DNA of 64,000 nt from positions 540,019-604,018 of the forward strand of contig CAJUSW010000001.1 of assembly GCA_910589485.1 (NCBI GenBank), given 5' to 3'. Each line of letters starts with the position of its first letter. Position 1 is the first letter of the stretch. The position numbers and the translations under genes are program-made. This document shows positions 46,008-54,003 of this stretch, piece by piece. The notes beneath the pieces were generated by a model that searched no databases, was not told the DNA's origin, and worked only from the letters and a program-made list of their open reading frames with translations. Source of the DNA: an uncultured Duncaniella sp. (GTDB lineage Bacteria; Bacteroidota; Bacteroidia; Bacteroidales; Muribaculaceae).

Positions 46008-47465
46008 CTAAATTTCCGCATTATCCTCCTCGGGGTGGTCGGTGCGGTACACTTCGTCGGGCTGGATGCCGGTGCCGTCGAAGCAGTGGGTACAGATGGA
46101 TTCCTTGGGGAGTCCGATGCTGTCGACGAGCGACTCGATCTTGCTGAACTGGAGGGTGGAGAGTTCGAGACGACGGGCTATCTCGGCTACCATGCGCTCG
46201 TACTCGGGAGTGCCGGTTGTGGCATAGGCCTCGAGATTGGCGTTGGCCGAGCCTTCGAAGTCCTGTATGATCTGGCGGGTGATCAGCTCCATGTCGCTCT
46301 TGGATGAGGTGAATCCGATGAATGGACAGCCATATACGAGCGGTGGACAGGAGATGCGGGCGTGTACCTCGCGGGCTCCGCACTCGTAGAATGTGCGCAC
46401 ATTGTCGCGCAACTGGGTGCCTCGCACGATGGAGTCGTCACAGAACACTACGCGCTTGTCCTTGAGGATGGCACGGTTGGGGATAAGTTTCATCTTGGCC
46501 ACGAGCGAACGACGCGACTGGTTGCCGGGGGTGAAGCTACGGGGCCATGTGGGGGTGTATTTCAGCACGGCGCGCTGGTAGGGGATGCCACGGCCCTCGG
46601 CATATCCGAGCGCATGACCTACACCTGAATCGGGGATGCCGCACACACAGTCGGCCTCGGTGGGATCCTCATGTCCCATCTGACGGCCTGCTTCCTCGCG
46701 GACGGCCTCGACGTTGATTCCCTCATAGTCACTTGCGGGGAATCCGTAGTAGACCCACAGGAAGGAGCAGATCTGACACTTGGAGGCGGGCTTCTGAAGC
46801 ACTTCCACTCCATCGGCGGTGAGTTTCACTATCTCGCCTGGACCTACATCGCGCATGCGCTTGTAGTCGAGGTTGGGGAAGGCGGTCGACTCACTGGCCA
46901 CGGCATAGGCTCCATCCTTTTCACCGATCACGATGGGGGTGCGGCCCAGATAGTCGCGGGCGGCTATGATGCCATCCTCGGTGAGAATGAGCATCGAGCA
47001 TGAGCCCTTGATCTTGCGGTAGACGAGGTTGATGCCGTCAACAAATGTCTCGCCCATGTTGATGAGAAGCGCGACTACCTCGGTCTGGTTGATATTGTTG
47101 GCCGAAAGCTCGCTCAGGTGCATGCGGTGCTCGAGCAATTCGGTGGCTATCTCGCGCAGATTGTTGATCTTGGCTACAGTCACCACCGCATACCGGCCGA
47201 GGTGAGAGTTTACGATAATGGGCTGAGGGTCGGTATCGCTTATCACGCCGAGCCCCTGGTTTCCAACGAAATGGTCGAGCTCGTCCTCAAATTTTGACCG
47301 GAAATAATCACGCTCAATTGAATGGATACTGCGATTAAAGCCCTTTTCGGGGTCGAAAGTCACCAGTCCGGCACGCTTGGTGCCGAGGTGAGAGTGATAG
47401 TCAGTACCGTAAAACAGGTCATTGACACATGGCTCGCGCGAAATCGCGCCGAAAAAGCCTCCCAT
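46008..47465 (-). CDS. purF: Amidophosphoribosyltransferase-like protein lacking the catalytic N-terminal Cys
   Basis: The 485-residue protein has the PurF two-domain layout: an N-terminal glutaminase-like (Ntn) domain to about residue 230, and a phosphoribosyltransferase domain with the PRPP loop VVFCDDSIVRGTQLRD near 337-352. Normal PurF begins MCG with Cys as nucleophile, sometimes after a propeptide. This protein begins MGGFFGAISRE, and the frame has a stop four codons upstream, so no Cys can supply that role. LGTKRAGL and the HLGRYAVV block of the glutaminase fold remain. Either it uses free ammonia or it has another role. Several Cys (SKCQIC, ICTHC) could hold a metal or cluster. A promoter lies at 47507-47538. 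Confidence 0.85.
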   Translation of the reverse strand: MGGFFGAISREPCVNDLFYGTDYHSHLGTKRAGLVTFDPEKGFNRSIHSIERDYFRSKFEDELDHFVGNQGLGVISDTDPQPIIVNSHLGRYAVVTVAKINNLREIATELLEHRMHLSELSANNINQTEVVALLINMGETFVDGINLVYRKIKGSCSMLILTEDGIIAARDYLGRTPIVIGEKDGAYAVASESTAFPNLDYKRMRDVGPGEIVKLTADGVEVLQKPASKCQICSFLWVYYGFPASDYEGINVEAVREEAGRQMGHEDPTEADCVCGIPDSGVGHALGYAEGRGIPYQRAVLKYTPTWPRSFTPGNQSRRSLVAKMKLIPNRAILKDKRVVFCDDSIVRGTQLRDNVRTFYECGAREVHARISCPPLVYGCPFIGFTSSKSDMELITRQIIQDFEGSANANLEAYATTGTPEYERMVAEIARRLELSTLQFSKIESLVDSIGLPKESICTHCFDGTGIQPDEVYRTDHPEEDNAEI

Positions 47466-47506
47466 AGAGAAATATTATGATTGGACGTTACAATTTTTTT
47501 GCGGTG

Positions 47507-47538
47507 CAAAGTTACGAAAAAACCACTATACCATCCAA
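47507..47538 (-). promoter_or_regulatory. Promoter of the purF-like gene
   Basis: Minus-strand TAACTTTG (47514-47507), with TTGG (47538-47535) 20 bases upstream in the -33 position. Confidence 0.6.
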
Positions 47539-47606
47539 CGGGAACAATAAAAAAGCGACAAACAAGTGACGTTAACGCAGCATACAGCACCGCGGGCACA
47601 ATGCGA

Positions 47607-47679
47607 TATAACCACTAATGTCCGTCACTCCCTGCGACTTACAGTCACGTTTGCGGGGTGACGGACATTAGTGGTTATA
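47607..47679. repeat. Long palindrome with 22-bp perfect arms
   Basis: TATAACCACTAATGTCCGTCAC (split as 47607-47628) is exactly complementary to 47658-47679, and three further inner bases pair with one wobble. The 23-base loop itself holds a short GACT/AGTC pair. There is no T-run, so it is not a classical terminator. It lies between the purF-like promoter and the end of the rpmB operon. Confidence 0.9.
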
Positions 47680-47742
47680 ACGGTGTGCCACACGCGACGG
47701 GGGAAATTACCCCGATGCAGGGCGACACTCTATTATGCCTTA

Positions 47743-47892
47743 TTACTTAAGGACGTCCTTAACAGCATCGTTGGGAACCATCTGTTCCTGGAATGTATAA
47801 GCACCGGTCTTCGCCGACTTAACGACCTTGATGACCTTGCTATAGGTGCGGCCTTCTCCCTTCTGGAGAGTTGCAACGGTTTTCTTTGCCAT
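47743..47892 (-). CDS. DUF4295 family small protein
   Basis: ATG at 47892 opens 49 codons: MAKKTVATLQKGEGRTYSKV, then a VKSAKTGAYTF core and an end in DAVKDVLK. This is the small basic Bacteroidetes protein DUF4295, regularly encoded after ribosomal proteins L28 and L33 and probably ribosome-associated; its role is not established to my knowledge. It lies 12 bases after rpmG, on the same strand. It is too short for many gene finders, but the composition, start and synteny are convincing. Confidence 0.9.
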   Translation of the reverse strand: MAKKTVATLQKGEGRTYSKVIKVVKSAKTGAYTFQEQMVPNDAVKDVLK

Positions 47893-47904
47893 GAGTCAGT
47901 GAGA

Positions 47905-48093
47905 TTATTTAATTTCCTTGTGTACGGTGACTTTCTTGAGGATGGGGTTGTACTTCTTCAACTCCAGACGCTCGGTAGTGTTCTTGCGGTTCTTGGTGGT
48001 GATATATCGAGAGGTACCGGGCATACCGCTTGCCTTGTGCTCGGTGCATTCAAGGATGACCTGAACGCGATTTCCTTTAGCTTTCTTTGCCAT
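47905..48093 (-). CDS. rpmG: 50S ribosomal protein L33
   Basis: The 62-residue basic protein has the L33 pattern NRVQVILECTEHK, GTSRYITTKNRKNT and RLELKKYNP. It lacks the paired CxxC zinc motifs and has a single Cys, so it is the zinc-free form. It is five bases from rpmB and in the same transcript as the DUF4295 gene. Structural component of the large ribosomal subunit. Confidence 0.96.
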   Translation of the reverse strand: MAKKAKGNRVQVILECTEHKASGMPGTSRYITTKNRKNTTERLELKKYNPILKKVTVHKEIK

Positions 48094-48097
48094 CTTC

Positions 48098-48358
48098 TTA
48101 AATGATGTCTAAGTATTTGATTTCGTTGATGTAACCCTTGGTTGCAGCTTCCTTGATGGCTGCGTCGAGGCCCTTCTTGTTGATGGTGCGGAGGCCTGCG
48201 GCCGAAATGGTCAGTGTGATCCAAGCTTGCTCCTCAACCCAGAAAAATTTCTTGTTGAAGAGATTTACGTCAAACTTACGCTTGGTGCGACGCTTTGAGT
48301 GCGACACATTGTTGCCCACCATTGCTTTCTTGCCTGTGATCTGACAAATTTTTGACAT
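48098..48358 (-). CDS. rpmB: 50S ribosomal protein L28
   Basis: The 86-residue basic protein opens MSKICQITGKKAMVGNNVSH and has SKRRTKRKFDVNL and the ISAAGLRTINKKGLD segment, all characteristic of L28. First gene of the rpmB-rpmG-DUF4295 operon, driven by the promoter at 48491-48522 with a leader of about 130 bases that could be used for control; I see no defined riboregulator in it. Confidence 0.97.
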   Translation of the reverse strand: MSKICQITGKKAMVGNNVSHSKRRTKRKFDVNLFNKKFFWVEEQAWITLTISAAGLRTINKKGLDAAIKEAATKGYINEIKYLDII

Positions 48359-48490
48359 GGCTGTTGGTTTTTATCTCTTTGATTTATTGTTTATTGACGG
48401 GGAAGCGTGGGCCACCGATCATGCCTCATATCGTTGCACGGCGCATCATTTCCGCTCAACTTTCACATAAGGTGCCACGATTTTCGACCG

Positions 48491-48522
48491 CAAAGTTAAG
48501 CACTTTTACTCGTTTTACCAAA
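48491..48522 (-). promoter_or_regulatory. Promoter of the rpmB operon
   Basis: Minus-strand TTTG (48522-48519) and TAACTTTG (48498-48491) are spaced by 20 bases, a consensus Bacteroidetes promoter. Confidence 0.8.
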
Positions 48523-48594
48523 TTGGATTAGGAATTATTGTTATATCGACACAAATTTTAACATATTTAATCCACCACTCCACTAATAAGTTAA

Positions 48595-48644
48595 GCAACC
48601 GCCGTGCCTGTCACAGATTGTGAGCCGGCGGGGCGGTTGCTTTT
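48595..48644 (-). terminator. Terminator of the ROK kinase gene
   Basis: GCAACCGCC (48595-48603) pairs with GGCGGTTGC (48632-48640). It lies about 45 bases past the ROK gene stop. The T-tail is weak on the minus strand, so it could serve both directions. Confidence 0.65.
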
Positions 48645-48686
48645 ATCATATATTACCGTGAAGCCGATGGCTCACGGCACGGTGAT

Positions 48687-49676
48687 TCACACCATGGGTG
48701 CGGGAGCGGCGGCATTGTCGGGCTTGGCTTCCCAACCGAGAGCGCTCGCGCCGAGCACGGCGGCATCGGCCTCTTTGAGCTCGGAGAGGATCACCTTCAC
48801 CTTGTCCTTGAACATGTACATCATGTTGCGCTCCATCGACTCGCGGAGGGGACGCAGGAGCAGGTCGCCCGACTTGGATAGTCCGCCGAAGAGGATGATA
48901 GCCTCGGGCGAAGAGAATGTCACGAAGTCGGCGAAGGCCTCACCGAGCAGATTGCCGGTGTACTCGAATATCTCCTTGGCGATCTTGTCGCCATTGACAG
49001 CGGCGTCATATACATCCTTGGAGGTGATGGCATCGATGGGGATATTGCGGAGCAGGGAGGGCTCGGTGCGGATTTCGAGGAACTCACGGGCTGTGCGTGC
49101 CACGCCTGTGGCCGAGCAGTAAGCCTCAAGACATCCGGTGCGGCCACAACCGCAGAGACGGCCGTTGTTGCGCTTCACGATGAAGTGGCCGAGCTCGCCG
49201 GCAAAACCGTCGTGACCATACACGAGCTGACCGTTGATCACGATACCAGATCCCACGCCGGTACCAAGGGTGATCATGATGAAGTTCTTCATACCGCGGG
49301 CGGCACCATAGGTCATCTCGCCGATAGCGGCGGCATTGGCGTCGTTGGTGATGGCTACGGGGATACCAAACTTATCGCTCACCATCTTGGCCAGAGGCAG
49401 GGGTGTGGGCCAGGGGATGTTGGCGAGCCTCTCCACCATTCCGGTGTAGTAGTTGGCGTTGGGCGCGCCGATACCTATGCCATGGATCTTGTCGACGGCA
49501 TCGTGGGCAACGAGCAGGCGCATCACGCCTTCGTAGAGATCCTCAAGATAATCATTGAAGTCGGCATGCTTGAGAGTCTTGATCGAGGAGCTGGCGATGA
49601 CAACGCCACGGGCATCAACTATGCCAAACACAGTGTTGGTACCGCCTATATCGATACCTACTACATAGGGTTTCAT
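48687..49676 (-). CDS. ROK family sugar kinase, probable glucokinase
   Basis: The 329-residue ROK protein has the phosphate-binding start VGIDIGGTNTVFGIVD. The sugar-binding block is GFAGELGHFIV, followed by the ROK zinc motif CGCGRTGCLEAYCS (near residue 176). It has no DNA-binding N-terminal domain, so it is a kinase, not a NagC-type repressor. TLGTGVGSGIVINGQ fits glucokinase. It phosphorylates glucose or a related hexose in the cytosol. The last ~12 residues are Ala/Pro-rich. Transcribed alone. Confidence 0.9.
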   Translation of the reverse strand: MKPYVVGIDIGGTNTVFGIVDARGVVIASSSIKTLKHADFNDYLEDLYEGVMRLLVAHDAVDKIHGIGIGAPNANYYTGMVERLANIPWPTPLPLAKMVSDKFGIPVAITNDANAAAIGEMTYGAARGMKNFIMITLGTGVGSGIVINGQLVYGHDGFAGELGHFIVKRNNGRLCGCGRTGCLEAYCSATGVARTAREFLEIRTEPSLLRNIPIDAITSKDVYDAAVNGDKIAKEIFEYTGNLLGEAFADFVTFSSPEAIILFGGLSKSGDLLLRPLRESMERNMMYMFKDKVKVILSELKEADAAVLGASALGWEAKPDNAAAPAPMV

Positions 49677-49866
49677 GGATTTCTGTATTATTTATAAGTA
49701 TGATTACATCAAATATATTATCTCTACAAACTTACGTATTTTTTCCTTAGAATCGCTATTCATGTTAGTGAATTTTTCATAAATAGGCCGATTTTCCGGG
49801 AAGCAAGCATATTGAGTGAGCCTAAGAAGGTTCCAAGAGTATGCCAGAAGCCACTTATTGTATTTT

Positions 49867-51960
49867 TCACGATATCTTTGACCAGTCCTTGATGCGGGAA
49901 TTAAGCGATGCGAGCTGGCGGAGCAGAACGGCATTGGCCGGCGAAGCCAAATCGGGGTCGGCATCCAGCACATCGCAAGCAGCGTCACGGGCCATCTGCA
50001 CGATCTGACCGTCGTGAGCCAGGTCGGCGATATGGAGGTCAAACGGGATACCGCTCTGCATGGTGCCCTCAATGTCGCCGGGCCCGCGCATCTGCATGTC
50101 GGCCTCGGCGATGGCAAAACCGTCGGTGGTAGCCGTCATCAGCTCGAGGCGCTTACGGGTATCCTTGGCGATCTTGCGCTTGGTCATGAGTATGCAATAG
50201 CTCTGCCCGTCGCCTCGGCCCACACGGCCACGCAACTGGTGGAGCTGGGAGAGGCCGAAGCGTTCGGCGTTCTCAATGAGCATCGTGGTGGCATTGGGCA
50301 CATTCACCCCCACCTCGATCACAGTGGTGCTGACAAGGATCTGAGCCTCGCCTGAGGCGAAGATGCTCATCTGATAATCCTTTTCCTCGGGCTTGAGCTT
50401 GCCGTGAACATATGCCACACGATAGTCGCGGTAGATCTCGCAGATATCCTCGTATCCCTCCTCGAGCGATCGCAGGTCGAGTTTCTCATTCTCATTGATG
50501 AGGGGATATACTATGTAGACCTGCCGGCCCATCTTGAGCTGGCGGGCTATACCCTGATAGGTGGCGAGGCGGTTCTCGTCGTAGCGCAAGAGGGTCTGCA
50601 CCGGTTTTCGGCCCGGGGGCAACTCGTCGATCACACTCACGTCGAGGTCCCCGTAGACTGTCATGGCGAGGGTGCGCGGGATGGGGGTAGCCGTCATAAC
50701 CAACACGTGGGGGGCTATGACATTCTTGGTCCACAGGCGGGCACGCTGAGCCACTCCGAAACGGTGTTGCTCGTCGATGACGATATAGCCGAGATTGCGG
50801 AACCTCACCCTGTCCTCGATCACGGCATGGGTGCCGATGAGTATGTGCAAGGAGCCGTCCATAAGCTGGGCATCGATCTCGTCACGCTCCTTCTTGCGGG
50901 TGGAGCCGGTGAGCAGTTTCACGTTCACGCCCATCGGGGCCACCATCTCTCGGATGGTCTCGAAATGCTGTGTGGCAAGGATCTCGGTGGGAGCCATGAG
51001 ACATGCCTGATAGCCGTTGTCGAGGGCTATGAGCATGGTGAGCAGGGCCACGAGGGTCTTTCCGCTCCCCACATCGCCCTGCAGGAGACGGTTCATCTGC
51101 CGGCCGGTGCCCATGTCGGCACGTATCTCCTTTATCACACGCTTCTGTGCTCCGGTGAGGGGGAATGGCAGAAACTGGCTGTAGAAATTATTGAAGAACT
51201 GTCCGATGCGGGCAAAACGGAACCCCTGGGTGCTCGACGACCGCCGGCGGGCATACCGCTGGATGTCGAGCTGAAGATAGAACAGCTCCTCAAACTTCAA
51301 TCTCAAGCGGGCACGGTCGAGTATAGCCATGTTCTGGGGAGAATGTATGGCATAGAGGGCCGAACGCAAGTCGAGGAGATTGTAACGCTGTATTATGTGT
51401 TCGGGCAACGTCTCGTTGAGAGTGCGTATGCCTCCGATAATCTCCATGGCCGAGGACGCGAAGGAGCGCGAGGAGAATCCTCGGTTGCGCAGCTGCTCGG
51501 TGAGCGGATACACACCGCGGAAACCCTCATGGGCCAGCGGTGTGCTGGGAGGATCGATCTCGGGGTGCACCATGCTCCACTTGCCGTTGAACCGGGTGGG
51601 CTTGCCGAACACCACATAGTCAGTGGCCGTGCGGTAATGCTCACGCAGGTATCTCACACGCTGAAACCACACTATCTCCATGGTGCCGGTGCGGTCGGTG
51701 AACAATCCCACAAGCCTCTGCTTGGCTCCCTCGCCCTGCACAGCGAGCGACACGAAACGGCCCCTCACCTGCACCGAGGGCATCTCCTCGCCCTGAAACT
51801 CGGAGATGGTGCGTATCTTGGTGCGGTCAACGTAATGAGTGGGGAAATGGTAAAGCATGTCGTAATAGGTCCTTATGCCGAGATTCTTCTCCAGAAGCTC
51901 GGCACGCTTGGGCCCTATCCCGCGCAGAAACTTTATGTCGGTATGCCTTAACCTGTCCAC
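49867..51960 (-). CDS. recG: ATP-dependent DNA helicase RecG
   Basis: The 697-residue branch-migration helicase has an N-terminal wedge/OB domain (residues about 60-150; VQVRGRFVSLAVQGEG). The helicase core carries Walker A RLLQGDVGSGKTLVALL (near 293), the DEQH box IDEQHRFGVAQRARL, and motif VI QLRGRVGRGDGQSYC. The C-terminal region MTATTDGFAIAEADMQMRGPGDIEGTMQSG is diagnostic of RecG. It unwinds stalled forks and Holliday junctions. It is 12 bases downstream of ispD. The 190 bases after its stop contain no convincing gene. Confidence 0.96.
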   Translation of the reverse strand: MDRLRHTDIKFLRGIGPKRAELLEKNLGIRTYYDMLYHFPTHYVDRTKIRTISEFQGEEMPSVQVRGRFVSLAVQGEGAKQRLVGLFTDRTGTMEIVWFQRVRYLREHYRTATDYVVFGKPTRFNGKWSMVHPEIDPPSTPLAHEGFRGVYPLTEQLRNRGFSSRSFASSAMEIIGGIRTLNETLPEHIIQRYNLLDLRSALYAIHSPQNMAILDRARLRLKFEELFYLQLDIQRYARRRSSSTQGFRFARIGQFFNNFYSQFLPFPLTGAQKRVIKEIRADMGTGRQMNRLLQGDVGSGKTLVALLTMLIALDNGYQACLMAPTEILATQHFETIREMVAPMGVNVKLLTGSTRKKERDEIDAQLMDGSLHILIGTHAVIEDRVRFRNLGYIVIDEQHRFGVAQRARLWTKNVIAPHVLVMTATPIPRTLAMTVYGDLDVSVIDELPPGRKPVQTLLRYDENRLATYQGIARQLKMGRQVYIVYPLINENEKLDLRSLEEGYEDICEIYRDYRVAYVHGKLKPEEKDYQMSIFASGEAQILVSTTVIEVGVNVPNATTMLIENAERFGLSQLHQLRGRVGRGDGQSYCILMTKRKIAKDTRKRLELMTATTDGFAIAEADMQMRGPGDIEGTMQSGIPFDLHIADLAHDGQIVQMARDAACDVLDADPDLASPANAVLLRQLASLNSRIKDWSKIS

Positions 51961-51972
51961 CTCAACTATACA

Positions 51973-52680
51973 TTATATATTTTCCATCAATGACCGGCTC
52001 ACGATATCGATGTCGCCGGGGTTGGTGACCTTGATATTGGCCGGATCACCGTCCACAAGTGCGAGCGGGCCATATCCGGCCGCCTCCATCACCGAAGCAT
52101 CATCGGTGAAAGTGGGGAGTATCTCACGGCGGTAAGCCTCGATGAGAGTGCGTCCGTCAAAGAGCTGGGGAGTCTGCACAGCACGATACCGCGAACGGTC
52201 AACAGCACGGGAGCCACCGTCGGGGGTAAGCTCGCGCAAGGAATCGGTGACCGGCACCGCAGGGATAGCTCCACGGTGGGTGCCGTCGAGAGCCGACAGC
52301 AGACGAGCGAACATGGAAGCCGTGACCATAGGACGGGCGGCATCGTGGACCGATACCCACCCCACTCTATCAGGATCGAGAGTGTCCACAGCGTTCTTCA
52401 CGCTATGGGCTCGCGTTGCGCCACCATATATTATAGTATGGGGAAGCGTGAAATGATGCTCGGCACACATCTCGCACCACATATTCTCCATCGCAGGGCT
52501 GAGCACTACTATGATACGGGCTTCAGGCGCCGAGGCGCTGAGACGCTCGAGAGTGGTCATGAGCATGGGGCGCCCACGCAGATCACAGAACTGCTTGGGC
52601 AAATTGCCACCATAACGGCTACCGCTACCTGCGGCCACCACTATATGTACATTCTCTGAACCGTGCGGATAGTCTATCAT
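51973..52680 (-). CDS. ispD: 2-C-methyl-D-erythritol 4-phosphate cytidylyltransferase
   Basis: The 235-residue cytidylyltransferase is the third enzyme of the MEP pathway. The CTP-binding loop is VVAAGSGSRYGGNLPKQF (near residue 13), VSVHDAARPMV is the central motif, and AVQTPQLF follows. I start at ATG 52680 (MIDYPHGSENVH) because upstream residues in the longer frame are not family-like and the -7 box at 52719 would lie inside them. It works in the same pathway as the dxs gene at the left edge. It shares a transcript with recG. Confidence 0.93.
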   Translation of the reverse strand: MIDYPHGSENVHIVVAAGSGSRYGGNLPKQFCDLRGRPMLMTTLERLSASAPEARIIVVLSPAMENMWCEMCAEHHFTLPHTIIYGGATRAHSVKNAVDTLDPDRVGWVSVHDAARPMVTASMFARLLSALDGTHRGAIPAVPVTDSLRELTPDGGSRAVDRSRYRAVQTPQLFDGRTLIEAYRREILPTFTDDASVMEAAGYGPLALVDGDPANIKVTNPGDIDIVSRSLMENI

Positions 52681-52718
52681 AACATTATGCGTGTGAGAGT
52701 GGATGCTTCTTCCTGATG

Positions 52719-52726
52719 CAAATTTA
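52719..52726 (-). promoter_or_regulatory. Promoter -7 element of ispD-recG
   Basis: Minus-strand TAAATTTG, 38 bases before the ispD ATG. Confidence 0.55.
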
Positions 52727-52794
52727 CGAAAAATTCCCGCAATACCGTGCATATCGTCCCGGCCTATGTCCAGGCAAGCCACGCACATGGACAT

Positions 52795-52831
52795 GAGAAA
52801 AGCGGTGTCGCGAACTCGTCGCAACACCGCT
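52795..52831 (-). terminator. Hairpin with T-tail, minus strand
   Basis: AGCGGTGT (52801-52808) pairs with ACACCGCT (52824-52831), followed on the minus strand by TTTTCTC. The roughly 240 bases from here to the terminator at 53071 hold no convincing gene; only very short frames are present. Whether a small transcript ends here is unclear. Confidence 0.5.
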
Positions 52832-53070
52832 CCTCACGTTTCAACTATTTATTTATGAGAGCCTCAGTATCCAGTTTCACAACTCGGTAAAGAGGACGAG
52901 GGATGTCTTCTGTTTCTTTTGGACTTCATCATTAAAACAAACTGCCTCGCTCTTTGTCGCACATGTTTGCGCTAAAAGTGATTAAAAAACCCTAACAGAA
53001 CGGCCTGATTTAAGGATTGAATGTTAAAATCACACTTTTATAACCTTTCTTTCATATTATGGCACGATAC

Positions 53071-53114
53071 ACAAAGCCCCTGCCGGGAAACCAAAGGGAT
53101 TCCGAGGCAGGGGC
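53071..53114 (-). terminator. Terminator of the hexuronate operon
   Basis: GCCCCTGCC (53076-53084) pairs with GGCAGGGGC (53106-53114). It lies about 37 bases past the SDR gene stop. Confidence 0.75.
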
Positions 53115-53150
53115 AGGAAGATTTTTTCGTTGTATCCTCAGGTACGGGGA

Positions 53151-53963
53151 TTACATGGCGAAGGCATTGAAACCACCGTCAACAACGGCTACGGTGCCGG
53201 TGACGAAGTTGGAGGCCTTGGAGATGAGATACTGGATGGTACCGCACAGTTCCTCGGGCTCGCCGAAACGCTTGAAGGGGGTCTGACGGATCACGTCGGC
53301 ACCACGCTGGGTGAGCGAACCGTCGGGGTTGGTGAGGAGGGCACGGTTCTGGTTGGTGATGAAGAAACCGGGCGCTATGGCGTTGACGCGGATAGCGGGA
53401 GTGAACTTGGTAGCCACCTCATTGGCCATATAGGCGGTGAAGTTGGAGATACCGGCCTTGGCGGCGGCATAACCGCACACGCGGGTCATGGGACGGAAAG
53501 CAGCCATCGACGAGAAGTTGACGATGGATCCGTGTCCGGCCTCAACCATGGGGCGGAGGAAGATCTGGGTGGGGATCACAGTGCCGGTGAGATTAAGGTC
53601 GAGCACAGTGCGGAACGCATCTACCTCGAGATCGAAGAAGTTATTCTCGGGACCGATCACGGCACCCTTCATGTTGCCGCCGGCAGCGTTGAGCAGAGCG
53701 TCGACACGGCCGTAGCGGGCAAGGATCTCGTCGCAGTTGGCCTGGACCACCTCGGCGTTCATTACGTCGGTGACAAGGAACATGGCCTCACCACCCTTCT
53801 CGGTGATCTCCTTAACGATAGCGTCACCCTCGTCCTTACGACGGCCCATGAGCACAACCTTGGCGCCCTGGGTGGCGAGATACTCACCGATGCAACGGCC
53901 GAGCACGCCTGTGCCGCCTGTGATGACCACTACCTGGTCCTTTACTGAAAACAATTCGTTCAT
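53151..53963 (-). CDS. SDR family oxidoreductase, probable D-mannonate/fructuronate reductase
   Basis: The 270-residue short-chain dehydrogenase has the cofactor loop ITGGTGVLGRCIGEYL (residues 14-29), NAAGGN (near 92), catalytic Ser in SIVNFSSMAAF, and the YxxxK pair in CGYAAAKAGI. Its end, VTGTVAVVDGGFNAF, is typical of classical SDRs. It lies 40 bases after uxuA, so the likely reaction is reduction of fructuronate to mannonate, the step before UxuA. The classic UxuB is a larger, unrelated protein; SDR substitutes occur in Bacteroidetes. A gluconate or KDG-type reductase is the alternative. Confidence 0.85.
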   Translation of the reverse strand: MNELFSVKDQVVVITGGTGVLGRCIGEYLATQGAKVVLMGRRKDEGDAIVKEITEKGGEAMFLVTDVMNAEVVQANCDEILARYGRVDALLNAAGGNMKGAVIGPENNFFDLEVDAFRTVLDLNLTGTVIPTQIFLRPMVEAGHGSIVNFSSMAAFRPMTRVCGYAAAKAGISNFTAYMANEVATKFTPAIRVNAIAPGFFITNQNRALLTNPDGSLTQRGADVIRQTPFKRFGEPEELCGTIQYLISKASNFVTGTVAVVDGGFNAFAM

Positions 53964-54003
53964 ATGTAAACTCTATTGAATCTGTCTTATTTTATTTATA
54001 TGA

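Noticed and set aside
49704..49866. Open stretch downstream of recG (minus strand) reading YNKWLLAYSWNLLRLTQYA and onward
   Set aside because: It is open only because it continues a chance frame through recG. There is no start codon of its own and no recognised family; it could be a remnant, but the evidence is too thin.
52845..52920. Minus-strand frame ending RPLYRVVKLDTEALINK before the hairpin at 52801
   Set aside because: Only about 25 codons, closed upstream by three stops and without a start codon. It may be a gene fragment, but this cannot be supported.
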